A stretch of 64,000 nt of DNA from the NCBI GenBank assembly GCA_014871385.1, contig CM026433.1, positions 13,528,023-13,592,022 on the forward strand, in the 5' to 3' direction. The notes below the pieces were generated by a model that made no database searches, had not been told where the DNA came from, and was given only the letters and a program-made list of their open reading frames with translations. Positions 42,342 through 54,846 of the stretch are shown here, in pieces; the first letter of the stretch is position 1, and each line of letters begins with the position of its first letter. Origin of the DNA: Ceratodon purpureus (lineage: Eukaryota > Streptophyta > Bryopsida > Pseudoditrichales > Ditrichaceae). The position numbers were made by a program, and so were the translations under genes.

Positions 42342-44547
42342 CGAAGTGTGCGCTGCTCCGGGGTCTGTACAGACGCAGCCTGTGGAGGGTGCGATCACAT
42401 GCCATTCTCATCTCACTCACTTTACAGGATTAACTGACATGTGGCATAGTGTTCTTTGCCCGGTACAGGCGGACGGCTGGCATTCACCGGATTGCATCAA
42501 GGGTAAATGCGGCAGTTGTGGGGTTGACATGCTACAGTTATGCCCGAGGGAAGCGGATGATAGCATTCCGCTCAAGATGCAATGGCATAACTTTGAGATG
42601 GTGGTCCACGGGACGACTCGGGAAGGAAAAGAGAACAAAGTTCTACGCATGAAATACCAGACGACGGGAGCGCCAACCTTTGTGGAATATCTGAAGCCGA
42701 AGTTGGAGGCCTTCATTGTTCACAATTATATAGCAAAATGGCAGGCCGAGCAATTCAAGGTATCCATTGATACTTTCCCCCCCGATTCCATCCTTTCAGC
42801 TGTGGATTTCGCTGAAAATTATACTTTTCAGCCTTACCACGAGCTGCAATCAATGCACTGGTTGCAGCATCAGATCACTATCCTTGTTCATATCTGCTAT
42901 CGGTGGAATCCGATATACCTTGCGGACCGAAGTTCAGGGGCACAAAAGCTCCTGACAGAATATCACTATTATATTAGTGATGCCCCCGAACATGATACAC
43001 TATTCGTTTAGCACTGCTTCGCGTTACACTGGAAACACATCACTGACAGGGGCATCAAACCAAACGAGCATATTGTCTGGTCTGACGGATGTGCAGCGCA
43101 GTTCAAATCTAGGAGGTGCTGGTACCATGTCTCAAGGTATCCTTATTTCTACTCTTGTCCAGATTGTTCCGTGTCATTTCGGTCATATTTGTTTCAACAT
43201 GTGATTCTCAGTTTTCAACGACTTTACTTTTATAATGATTGTATTTTTAGGTATCCCTCTACAACTGTGATGCCCGGGCTGCCAAACGGATGTCGGATGG
43301 TGTGGTCGTACTTCGGGAGTGGACACGGGAAGGGGCTCCATGATGGAGCAGGTGCAATGCTGAAATGTGCAATACGCAGTGAGGAAATGAATTTAGACTC
43401 CAGGACCAAACTACAGACCGCTAAAGATGTGGTCGGCTTCTGCAAGAGGAAGGAGCTTGAGGAGCACCGCGCGTATGGGAAGGTTCGTAGGACAGTCATC
43501 AGATATTTTCATTTGATTGAGCCCAATGCAGTGGACAGGGGTCGAGATCTGGATTGCCAGCCCATACCAGGGACCAGATCCGTTCATTCTGTTTCTTCAG
43601 TGTCACCGTCAAATGTTACATATTTGCATATCAGAGCGCTTGCGTGTTTCTGTCCGGAATGTATGGATGACAATCCCATGCTTTGTACGCGACAAGACCA
43701 CGTGCGGCACTGGGCTCTGAAAGTGTTGCAGCCACTGACGCCAATTCCAGTGAGAGTCCTTCTTTCTCGGTTTCATTCTGTGCTTATCGTTTTCTATTGA
43801 GAAAGGATGTGTGCGCCAATTTATGAGGGTGCTTTGCAGTAGGTGACACGCCCCACGATTCCTCTTTGTAAATGCACAATACAGAGTACTGACGTTGCCG
43901 CGCACGTCCGGTGCATGTACGTCACTTCGCAGCTCGCCTGCAGGGGGGCTCGTTTCCAAAGAGCGGGTGAACACACTGGAGAGACATCGTCTACTCCCGA
44001 AGTTCCCCTCTGCAGCGATGAAGTTGCGCGTGTGGATTCCGCTACTGAACCTGCGGATGTGCTCGACAGAGGCCCAGCTGGAAGGGATGCAGAATTTGAT
44101 GATGACCTGATTGACGAGGGCGAGGACGAACCGGACTTGGAATCAGAGGCCCAGCGAGTGGAGACTGGAGACACATATGTGGTGTACACTGATAGACCTG
44201 AGCATGGCGACAGATTTTTCCTTGTCCTATGTGACATGCCCGTGCACGTCAATGACGCTACATTTACAGACGGTTGGGGATGCACATGGCCGAAGGATAC
44301 CATGCTCATTAGCGGGACATACTACCGCCGGCTTCCAAGTGTGGGGCGAGATGCGGGTTCGTTCCGGTATGAGCTCCTCGAGGACGAGCCTAAGGCATGG
44401 AACTACTCCCACCTCGTGGTGCAGTCCAACGTGGACTTGGTGCAATACAAGAGCAACAAGCGGAATCCACGCTTCAAGATGGCGGCAGAGACTCGTGAGG
44501 AGATCCTCTCCAACGTGGAAGAGCGCCAATCTTATAATGCTCACTGA

Positions 44548-47093
44548 TTATCAGCCGTACATGAAGGTATGTGACACCAGCGGAAGGCTAACTGTGGAAG
44601 CTCGCACTGGCACTTCTTAGTGTTGCAGCATCGACTTCCTACCTTCCTTTTTGCGGCTCAATTGGATGAAAGGTAGCTTCATTTCGGAGCTTCGATTGTA
44701 ATGTGGATCACTTTGGGATGGTGTTCGTGTTGTTAGGCATGCGTACTGGTTTTACAAATCTTCGCCCGGGATACCGTGCACGAAGGACTGATTCTGATAC
44801 TCTTGTTACTGGCTATGGGTTGCCGTTCTGTATTTGGCGAGGGTGCAGGTGATTCCGGATTTTTTGGCAGTGCTGGGTTTCGAATCCCAAAGGTGTGCTC
44901 TCTGCGTTTGTATCTCGGCGTTTATAGGGGGTGATTTGATTTCTGAGATGGGTTCTACGAATGTGGGGTGAGTATTGCTTTCATTTTTGATCCTAGTGTC
45001 AGGTTAGGGTAGGCGCGACAACATGCCGTTGGTATGTTGACTGGTATTAATTTCATTGCATTCTGCAGACGGTGCTCAAATTCGTAGATTTGTAAAGAGT
45101 ATGTGAGCATTCATCTGCAATTTCGTCATCAGTTATACGTAGGGATAATGAAGAGGAGAAAGAGGTCAACGGGTGTAAATAATCAATTCGACAAGAAGTC
45201 CCACAAAGGATGGATTTGTACAGAGTCCTGCGACTGGGGAAAACCAGAGATTGGAACAAGTGAAAGTGCGTAATGTAAATTGGGCAGACGAGGTAAAGGT
45301 CGTCCATGTCCCGTTCTACCGGGGTCCTTGAAATCCGTTCTGTCCTGAATTTCTCTCAGCTTCCCTTCAGCAAGGATCAAGCATTTGTTGTTCTGTTCAC
45401 CAAACTCTCCACTTTACCTCTTCAGAGCTTCTGTAGTGGTTCTGCATGAGTTCACTTGCTTTGGTTCTTTGTTACATGAGAGGCCTAACTAGAATATCCT
45501 TGGCGTCCTCCAGGTACTGTATCTGTTAATTGTACCACCCTGACGGATCCACGACATATGTATCAGAAGGTGAGGATAAGTCTCTGTTAGCACATTGTTC
45601 TAGTTTTTGAATGGGACCCGGTGGAGACATGCTAAGTCAGGGTTTTGACTCCAGTTTCTGTGATATGTAGTCCAAACAGGTCGTCATGGGAATCACTTGG
45701 GCTCTGCTGAACAATTCAGTTATAGAGAATGGCAATAGTGACGAAGAACTGCACTCAGCTCGGTGCTCATTTCGTGGTGTTCTGTGTCCGCAAGGCATAC
45801 TCTTACGATTTCATACATCAATCCCAGTCCGCTCTCATTTTTCAAGCAGTGGAGCAGACAGAGGCCTCTGATAATGCTGGGAAATCTGTACGCGCTGGAA
45901 ACAGAATTTAAGCGAAGGGTGTATGACACGTCCCGGAGACCTAACGATTCAACAAGACGTATGCTGTGAGTATTGATGTACCTCGTAGATTGTCAACAGC
46001 TTCCGTAGATGTTCTCCGCTATTCTGTTGCTGGTTTATTAGCTGAGACTGTACCTGGTGCCACAGGGTATACCTTTTCGAGTTTGAGAAACTACGTACGA
46101 GTTCCAAAAGTGACGTAGTTCCAATCCACAGTGCTCTCTTAATGAGCAATTTTAATAGGGGAGCACTTTTGTGGTGACATGTAAGGTTGATGGCTGTATA
46201 TGGGATGAAGTCGCGAATTTGAAGAAATCAAGAAGTGCTTTGTGACTTGTTTGAACTTGCCACATATCCAAGTTCATGCTGGAAAGTGGAGGGTGCGTTG
46301 CAGTATAGAACCTAAACTTTTTTCCAGGAATGAATGTGTTCGAAAGCGTATCCCATTCTCTCCGACATCCTTCTGAGATTTATAACATATATCATTATAT
46401 TCCACCGTCTGTGCAATCTAGCCAGTACTGTTTTATTAATTTCTAATTTGGTGTGTCCTTTGCCTATGTGATATTTTTTCCTCGGACTTTGAGACTTGGG
46501 TCATGCTTCTTTGTGTGCACGTATAGCCAGGATTTGAACTTGGAGTCTAATTCTGATGATGTCTTCTCATGCACTGCAGATGCCTGTCAGAGGAGAGGAC
46601 CTGGTAGGATGCTATAAGTGACGCGGCAGCGGAGGGAAATGCTTGGGGATAAATTAATCATGGACTTCCTGTCATATCCGCGCGGTGTTTACGTCTTTAC
46701 GTTGTTTTCTGATGTGCTTGTTTTTGGGGTCACAATAGAAATTAGCTGACTGGTTAGACACAAGCGCTTCGGGATATTCATATATCACATTCCTTCTTGC
46801 ATTGAGCACAAGAAGTGGCTCCCAAGACTACGCGTTTCGTGGCCCAAATCAGTGAGCCATTCGGTGAGAACTCGACGAAAATGGCTGTTGCAGGGGAGGC
46901 GAGTTGATTCTTATTTCGCCTCTGTACATGTATGTGGAAACTCTTCTCAAACATAAGAGCCACTCTACTTAGGGTGTAGTATATTCGCTGAATTATTTAT
47001 CTTTAATGTTTTTCTTCTTCATACATTCCTGCGACATTTGTCTTACATGCCAATGCGATTACGGTTTGACATAGGATGAACTTTTCGATGCAG
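44548..47093. other. No supported gene
   Basis: Contains short frames only. 45,686-45,970 has plus-strand frames in all three phases without a recognisable motif. The left part may be the 3' end of the element that carried the transposase-like gene. Upstream exons of the TRS130-like fragment might have been here but are not recognisable. Confidence 0.45.
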
Positions 47094-50000
47094 GTCCCGA
47101 ACAAGAAAGTGCCAGAGAAAAGGACGGAAAGTGGTGACATTACAGAGGAAGCTTTTATCTACATGGTCCTACACTTCGGGGAGATTGATTTAGCTGGCAT
47201 GCTCTTCCTCCTGATATTTCACGGGTGCAAGCTAAAGAACAGGTAGCCACTGTTTTTTCGTCGCAACACTGAAATTCTTAACACCAGTTTCTGGGCCATG
47301 CGTTTCTTTGCAAGCTCCTTGGTATTTACATGAATAAACTTAATTTCGAGCTTATATACTTCCTCTGCTTCTTTTGGGGAATTTGAAATTGTGCAGATAT
47401 CTCCACCAAAATTATCAGAAGGTCTCGGGCGACTTAGAAAACAACTTTCTCTTTCACCAACTGTCCTACTTCGTGAGGCCAACCGCCGGCGGGCATCTCT
47501 TTCAGTTGGTAATCTTGCTGGGATGCTTGATTTGAGTCGGCTTTCTCTCAAGGAAAGGTGAGAAGGATGATTGTTAGTTCCCTCTTGATTGAATTCCTGT
47601 ATGGCCTCTCCCACCTTTTGGATATTGGTTCTTATCTTTTCATCCGATAAAGATGGATTGTATGTTTTTAAAACTCTTCAAGTTGACTTAGTAATTTTTT
47701 AACCTTCGATAATATGCTTTTGGTTACTATTTGACTGGTTATCTGACCTTTCCTGTCATAATTTAAGAATGGACAATATTATCGTATTATCTGACTTCGG
47801 TGTCTAATTTCTGAAACAATGGCACTGCGGCAGCCCAGCTGCAGATGCTGCAGATTCTGCTCCTGCTCCGTTACCTCCTTCAACACTTCCTGACGAGCCT
47901 ATATCTGGAGCACATTCTTCAAGCCCCGAAGTCTTGCAGAAACAGAACAGCATAGAACCTCCCATGAAGTTGCCTGAAGTTCAAGCAGCAGCAGAGCATG
48001 CATTGTTGACCAGTATCAGTGATGAAACCCTACGCATGGCCCTGTCATCTGTTGAGGGATTTGAGGTATGTGGTTGCGTCGTTGTTTGACCTGAGTCATA
48101 ACGGACTCTTTTAGACTTTGGTGCTGGTTGTTCCTATGATATCACTTATCAGAAGTATACCTTAACTGGATATGTCAGTTACATTTGGTTTGATTGCTTC
48201 CTTGTTCTATCACGCAATCGACAGAGGAGTTTACAACTGTAGACCAAGCCAGGATTTTGAGATGTACCTTTTAAGTCTTTCGAATGCCATTAGTCTAAAA
48301 AGTGGGTCTTCTTTTCTAAAAAGTGGCTACCGAAATGTATGGCTGTTTTTCCATTTGGCCATTAATTAGTTAACCACTTTGTGATAGGATTTCTTTTTGG
48401 AGCTTACACGAGCTGCTGCTGACAATTTCCATCGATCTTGGCGCAAAAGACATGGCGTGGTCTTGGATGGCGAAGTTGCAGCTGTACATTATCGACGTGG
48501 AGCACTGGATGCTGCTGCCAAGCTTTATGAGAAGGTACAGTTCAACTGTACCAGGACACGGGCATTCGGTAGTGCTAATAACAGCTTTGAACGGGATTCC
48601 CATGCCCTGTGATGTTGGGGGGTCGTTCTTGATGTTTCTATTTCTTACCGATGGTTACAATTCTGTTTGACGGCCTCATTATGTTTATATTTGTTCTTCC
48701 CCGTGAAGTTACCTTATTGGATATTGTATTTTTGTCATAGTTGGGTTGATCATGGAGTTCAATCTTCACTACTCTGTTGAACAGGTTTGTGCTCTTTATG
48801 GGAGTGAAGGGTGGCATGCATTATTAGTTCAAGTTCTTCCTCGACTTTCCGAATGCCAAAAGAAATTATCAGAATGGGCTGGCTACCTCTCCTCTTGCAT
48901 CAAGCTTTTGTCTTTAGATCCGGGCCCCATATCTAATGAAGATCGGAGCTCTATTCAAGCGGAAATTGTTAAGCTCGCTCATGGTGGTTTGCCTGTACCA
49001 GTTTCCTTGGACGTGTCTACGCTTATCACCTTTGCTGCAAGGGGAGGTCCACCACTCGAGCTGTGTGAGGGCGATCCTGGCACATTGATGGTAACTGTGT
49101 GGAGTGGGTTTCCGGATGATATTATCATGGACTAATTGAGCTTAACATTGGTGACCACCTTTACTGCCGATGAGGGAACCAAGGTAATACCATTCTGAAT
49201 TCGGACTGAGGTTGTTAAAATAACCATTTTTTTGTATTAAGCACGACAGGGAAGTTAGGCTCATGAGTTGACGAGTGCTGACTGAAGAACATGTTTCAAT
49301 TCCTGCATGCCAGTCATTTTGTCTTAATTATTCTTACACTTCCTCGCTGCAGGTTGTGAAAAGCGTGGATGCTCCAGTACTTCAGCCTGGAAAGAATCGC
49401 GTTTTAATGACTTTGCCACCGCAAAAACCAGGGTCCTATGTTCTGGGGGTATTAACCGGCCATATTGGGCAAGTTAAGCTGCGCTCGCATACTTACTGTA
49501 CCACAAGTGCTGCAAGTTCGAAGGGTGGGCCTCCAGATAGCGATGATTATTTAAGTAACGAAAAACCTCTTCGGACTGTGCTGGAGGTTATCAATTTCTT
49601 CCTCTTACTCTCGCAGCTTCCTGGACAATGGTCGTTATTCTATGTATTCCTCGTTAGTGATCGTCATTACCATGTGTGTATTCCTAGTTGGTGATCATTG
49701 ACTACGTTTGGCCTTATCTTCAAGTTCAGAAACTTACCAGATTCCACTATTTGATCCCAATCTTTATGGTATGTGTGCTCTTCAGAAGGTGGTGAGCGGT
49801 TTTGCTTGCATTTGTGGTCATAAGTCTTGAGTTCTGGAATTTTTGAAGCTAATTTCGGGTAACTGTGTTCACAGGTTGCCAAACCACGAGCGTTGGTAGA
49901 AATCAAACCAGCAATTACAAAGGGACTTCTGTTCGGTGAGCCGCAATGGGTAGGCTTGATTGTCAGGCCTCTCAACTACTCCCTCGAAGGTGCTCGTGTC

Positions 50001-51984
50001 CATATTTCGAGTGGACCAAATTTACAATTTTTGAGCGACCAAACTGCTCTGCTAGAGGTTAGCAAGCCTCTGCTAGCTGAAGCAAATGCACCATCTAGCA
50101 CTGACATCGATGGCGTGAAAACTTTTCACAATATGCTCGAGAATGGCGATTCTCTCAACACGGACGATAACGTAAATGGTATACTTGATTATGATACCGA
50201 TATGCCTCAGCATTTATTAATGAAGGATGGTAGCGTAGAGCTTCCAGATTGGGCTAGGATGGTGGCCTCTGTTCTGTGGGTTCAAGTCAAGGCCGATTCG
50301 GATGATACTTTATGTTCGCATTTCTCTGGAGATCCGCATCTGTCTTCTCCTCCTCCTTCCCCAAAGAAGGTTCCCTTAATGTCTCCTGATTCACAAATAA
50401 AAGGTCTAACTACAGCTTCAAGTGCAAACGGGCCTCATGCAACGGCAGATTCTCTTCATGAAAGTCTACAGCATGGCACTACAGGGCAAGGACATGTTCT
50501 CCCAAACGGGAGCCTTGTTTCTAGATTTGGCATGAAGACATTGAAAGTGAAGATGGAGTTTGGAGTGTCTCGAAGTCGCTTGTATGAAAGGTAGGCACTG
50601 ATTACAGTAATGATTTCATATGTGGTTCATATCTCCATTTTAATGCATAAGGTGTTAAATTCTTTTACGCTTCTGTCAAACCATACAATTATATTCTGAC
50701 TTTTTGACAATACTGATAGGTACAACGTTGTTTTGCAGGACAATAGCCTTGCAGTTTACTCATCCATTTCGCATTTCTACTCGCATTGTCAGTCGGGGAA
50801 ACGATGGAAGATTCCTCTTGCAGGTACTTGTCATGTGATGCACTTGGTTCTTGATGACTTGAAGCAAGGTTACCTTGTAGAGGCAGTAGTTTAGAAGCCT
50901 TATTCGTCAATTTTGTTAAATTAGAACTGGTTGTGTTTACCACCACGAATTCAGGATGAACTGAGGCAGCCAATCCCGGCCTGTCAGTGAGCAAGTGTTT
51001 TGTGATATGGTATTTTGTGAGAGAACTCCTGTTTAATGACATATTGCTAATGGAGTGTTTTTTACTGATGCAAAGTTCTGGTGTAGTGATTTCAAAGAGT
51101 CACGATGATAGTTTACGTCAAGAAAGTGTTGCATGATCTTCTATGGATTATTGTTTTTTAGACTTGCAGAATATGCGTGCACAATACTAACTGGAAATAT
51201 GTACTGCAGATCACCTTGAATTCACAATTGGCAGCGGCTGTGACAATACAGAGTGCAAACTTGCTACTACAGCCAAGTTTTGCTCACGTGAACAACCATG
51301 AGGGGCACCCGACTCCTGCGTGGCCTCTGCCTCTCTCGGTCTCAGCTTCGTCTGAATGTGCTCTTCTCTTTTCAATTCGTTCTGACCCAGTTACTGCGAA
51401 AGACGGTGAGTACGAGGTTGATTATCACGCTGCCAGAAGGGTTAACAGAAGCAGTAACAGAATTTTGGCAAAATATTTTTCTGTCAGACAATTATCACAG
51501 CCCTAGATATTATCATGGTAAAAAGTGCGAGTTTTCCAGAATTTGTCTCCGTACGCAAAAGTAGGAACGTGCAAGCTATTGTCGACGCTCAATGCTGCCT
51601 TCTAACTTCATCACTCTGATCTAATCAACAGGTGATAGCGACCACAGGAGCGGTTCTGGTGCAGGGCATCAAAGACAAGTGAGTTGCCTAAACATTCATT
51701 ATAAGGTTTCAGGAAACCATGAAGCTGGAGTGCAAGCCCCTGTGACAGACAGTGTCGCAAACAGTGAGAGTTACTTAAAGTTTTCAAGCAGTTTCCACCT
51801 CAAAATGCCTGTTTTGGAGCAATTGGTGGCGGTGGGTATGCTCCCTGTGCCTTCCCAATGTCCCCGTGTTGGACAGCAAGTTGTGTTTCAGTGGCCAGTT
51901 GAGAGGCTGAAAGAAGGGTGGGCAGCATCACAACAGCAGGAATCTACTGAGAAAACATTCCTCCCCAGAGCACACAGTGACCAG
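47094..51984 (+). pseudogene. TRS130/TRAPPC10-like fragment (TRAPPII subunit), truncated and with an internal stop
   Basis: Recognisable exons: a decayed one at 47,094-47,242 (ends WHALPPDISRVQAKEQ in one frame), then 47,397-47,557; 47,834-48,065; 48,388-48,534; 48,785-49,183; 49,353-49,586; 49,875-50,590; 50,739-50,823; 51,210-51,405; 51,632-51,984. From 47,397 on all phases agree and sum to 841 codons. Diagnostic stretches are LLREANRRRASLSVGN, MKLPEVQAAAEHALLTSISD, YEKVCALYGSEGWHALL, VLTGHIGQVKLRSH and LPVPSQCPRVGQQVVFQWPV. The full plant protein is about 1,250 residues and acts in the TRAPPII complex (Rab GTPase activation at the trans-Golgi and cell plate). Here the N-terminal third and the extreme C-terminus are missing. 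A TAA at 49,133-49,135 interrupts exon 48,785-49,183 in a conserved stretch, and exon 47,094-47,242 needs a frameshift. It is best read as a captured or duplicated gene fragment among mobile DNA. Confidence 0.8.
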
Positions 51985-54459
51985 GTATTTGTATTTCCTC
52001 ATACTTCTCGTCGTTGGCGGAGACAGTATATGAGGAATTATGAGTTGAATGAATTCATTTCATAACATTCTAACAGTGCATGATTGACGTATACGCAATT
52101 GAATGTGTTGGAGGATATCACGTACTTGTTGTTAGGCTTCTGTATGTCTTAAATTAGATGTGATAGTTAACTAGATTGGGTACCTATCACGGCACTTGTA
52201 AGTTCGTCTACCTGTGCCATGGTTGTCTAAAATACTAGCGGAATATTGCAACTGGAATTCTACACAATTCATCTGGAATTACTACTAAAAGAACAACTGA
52301 TTTTGATGTATTGTTGGAGATTCCAGAACTTCTGGAGCATCCGTTCATACGGGCACAAGAACTTCCGGGAGGAACTGCGGCAATATATAGTCCAAGACGC
52401 TGGACATACTTTCCGGGTCGTCGTGCTATAGTAATTTGCACGTTGAGTATTGACTCAGAAACTCTATTAACATGTAAGGTTGCTGAATGTGGACGGGCTT
52501 CATCACCTTTCCCCAAGAAATCAACGACTGCGGTGTGACTTGTTTCAACTCGAAACATATACAAATTCGTGCGTCATATTGATGGGTGAGTTCCAGCACA
52601 TATCCGAAGCTTCTATTTATCCTTCTAACAGGGTGACGGATAATCCAGACACGGCCCGCTGTATTAATGCCTTGCACTTTTGTTCTTAATATGCTTAGAT
52701 GTAGAATTCTACTAAACTCTGAACCATATTCTCTCATTGTTTATGCATCGTCGCGAGCTTCACAACAGATACGCGCATGCAAATCAGTGACCGAAGGGGA
52801 TGTAGCGCATATACCTGCCCTCCGTACGCACCGCTTTGCTGCCACGCCAGTATCGTGAGTACTTGCTTCCAACTTTGTGCCTCATGCGTCTAGTTGTGCA
52901 GCAGTTAATCATTATTTATCAGTTCCAACCGTGGGCGTTCATAGCGCTATGCCACTCCTGTGGGGGACTTTTGGTTTCGGAGAAAGTGCTGTGATCACTG
53001 TACTCGGTGACTTGACTGTGCGTTTTTTGGTTTCCAGGATATTCACTGCTTACTACCTATATTTCTGATGCAATCTTCGGTTTTCCTAGTGCTGATGTCC
53101 TTCTATGGCGAGGAAGCCTGGGTTGCCTGCGAAGTTCTCATAGGCAGCGTTTTCAGACTGGCAATTTGCTGTAAGTGCAGCGTTTCACTTCGTGAACTTT
53201 GGAAGCTTTACTTGAGAGATGACTTCTCACTTCTCTTTACGTGGCCACATTTAAATTCACTTCAACTCCACTTCATTTGCAGTGTTCCCTTTCCGTCTGT
53301 CAAAGGAACTTTCGGGGACCTGTAGCTGCGGTGTCTTGTCCACTCCGAGAAACCAGTGCGTGCTCTGCACTGTCGCTGAGTACTTCACTTTGCACTGAAG
53401 AGGGGCAGTACGTAGCAGCCGAACACTCCGCACAGCTGGAGTCATTCTTCAGTTACCGTGCCCTTGTACTCACTGCCGAGCACCAGAGTGAGTGCTTTCA
53501 TGGTGTCAGCACACTTGTTTTCTGAGAGCCCCCCTTTCCTCCACTTCTTTCGAACTTCTCTTTCGTTGGCGCAGCTTACTTGCACTTTTGTTTCACTTCC
53601 TCCGTTTTAGTTCACTGATCTTCCGAGTTCCGCAATTGGCACATACAAATTTGGCACTGACTCACTTTGTAGTACAGAATGCCACTTCTCTTCTGAGAGC
53701 TCCCTTGTCTTCCACTTCTGCTACACGTTTCTTTCCGTGGCCCCCCTTTCTTCCACTTCTGTTTCACTTTCCCCCTTTCAATTCAGACAGTGCAGTGAGA
53801 AAGCATACAGAAAGTGGATAAGCATACCACAACCCGTGTGATGCATTGGAAAAGTAAAAGTGCAGGACAAAGTGAGTCGTGACCATGGAAGTGGACGACA
53901 ACCGCTTTGCAAGCTGACCATGGAAGTGTAGAATTGTTTCTATTCCCCTTCCTGCAATTTCTGCAAGAAGTGAGGGCTATTCGTAGACTTCCTGCCACGG
54001 TTAATGGACCATTCATCATTGTACTGATTGTGGTGTCAAATCGGACTGCTTCAGGGCTTCACGTCACGCCCAAATCGCTGTGCTCCGTCTGTGGATGTCA
54101 CTTCTTTTTTTCGTTGCCCCCTTCAAGCCATAGGACGGGCCGGATTCCAGGTATGTGGAAATGGATGAACGTACAGGAGATCCAGGCTTCAATTGCCTTC
54201 AGAGTGCATCATTTCACTTCGATCACGTACGGAGCGCTAATCTTCTCAGAGATACGGGGGGGAGATTGCCATGATGTATGAGAAGGTACAGGTCATCAAT
54301 TCCTGCTTTGTAATTGTGAGTCACATTTCCTGGGAAAAATAGCTTCTACCCATTTCGTGCGTGTCGTCGGAGTTGGCGAAGCAGCTTGCGAGAGGGGGGT
54401 GGATCTCATATAGCCGACGGGTATTTCTGTGGAAGCCTGGAAGTGAGCGTCGCTGAAAT
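51985..54459. other. No supported gene; pyrimidine-rich local repeats
   Basis: The terminal exons expected for TRS130 are not found here. Between 53,520 and 53,790 a block of about 90 bp beginning TCTGAGAGC and rich in CTTCCACTTCT is present twice (53,521 and 53,693). Short frames, for example at 52,311-52,538, carry no known motif. Confidence 0.45.
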
Positions 54460-54846
54460 ATGGGGAGGGGACGCGCTGCAACGTCGAGGAGGAGGACGAC
54501 CACTTCACTGAATTTAGTTGACGAACCCAACAATCTCGATGAGCTGCGGCCATGGATGCAGGAGGTGGACCGCGCGCGGAGACGCGGCTTGGACATCCCG
54601 CCTTTCCTGCACATTGCCAAGCTTACGGAGCCCGATACGTCGTGGTGGTGGACAGTCGCCTGTGCCCTGGAGCTCTTGGAGATCATGGCAGCATCCCGCG
54701 TCACGTTTCCGGTCCATAACACCACCGCCAACATGGGCCCCCGACGAGAACTCTGTCACCCGTCCTGCAGCGGAAAGCATGGGCAGCGTGGACAACAATC
54801 ACTCCGAGGACGCTTCAGTCCACTCGTAGGTCAGAACGCACCGTGA
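54460..54846 (+). pseudogene. Unrecognised element-borne protein, ELRPW family copy B (frameshifted)
   Basis: Starts with a basic N-terminus (MGRGRAATSRRRTTT) and carries ELRPW, EVDRARRRG, IPPFLHI, WWWTVAC and LELLEIM, aligning residue by residue with copy A at 1,147 (30 of 60 identical). After about 54,720 the matching frame shifts by one: the homologue of copy A's DENPV segment is read as DENSVTRPAAE in the frame that ends at 54,829. This copy is therefore probably broken. It lies left of the second TIR-like terminus at 57.4 kb, so the family is not restricted to one element copy. Confidence 0.6.

Larger units (their letters stand above)
30248..44547 (+). pseudogene. DDE transposase-like protein, five exons, split by an LTR retrotransposon
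   Basis: Exons: 30,248-30,378; 30,564-31,434; 32,443-32,657 joined to 42,342-43,136 once the retrotransposon and one GCTTG copy are removed; 43,251-43,749; 43,843-44,547. Phases agree throughout and sum to 3,216 nt (1,072 codons). The N-terminus is a charged helix (RRELEILEHAEQERLREL), then an acidic region and a helix-turn-helix-like segment (ICKALGASRYLVRKAF). Next come FELLKPFYVRRL and a Cys/His cluster (NTCACRYH), more Cys pairs (KGKCGSCG), then acidic residues placed like a DDE core: SAVDFAENY, WSDGCAAQFK and SGHGKGLHDGAGA. I recall similar multicopy proteins in non-seed plants and animals but cannot name the superfamily. One in-frame TAG at 43,009-43,011 replaces an expected Gln before HCFALHWKH. 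With that stop and the insertion, this copy is inactive. Confidence 0.7.

Noticed and set aside
43821..44309. 162-residue minus-strand frame
   Set aside because: It is antisense to the last exon of the transposase-like gene, whose frame and splice phase fit the preceding exons.
45686..45970. Upstream exons of TRS130
   Set aside because: The frames here do not match any TRS130 stretch I know and have no phase-compatible splice sites towards 47,094.
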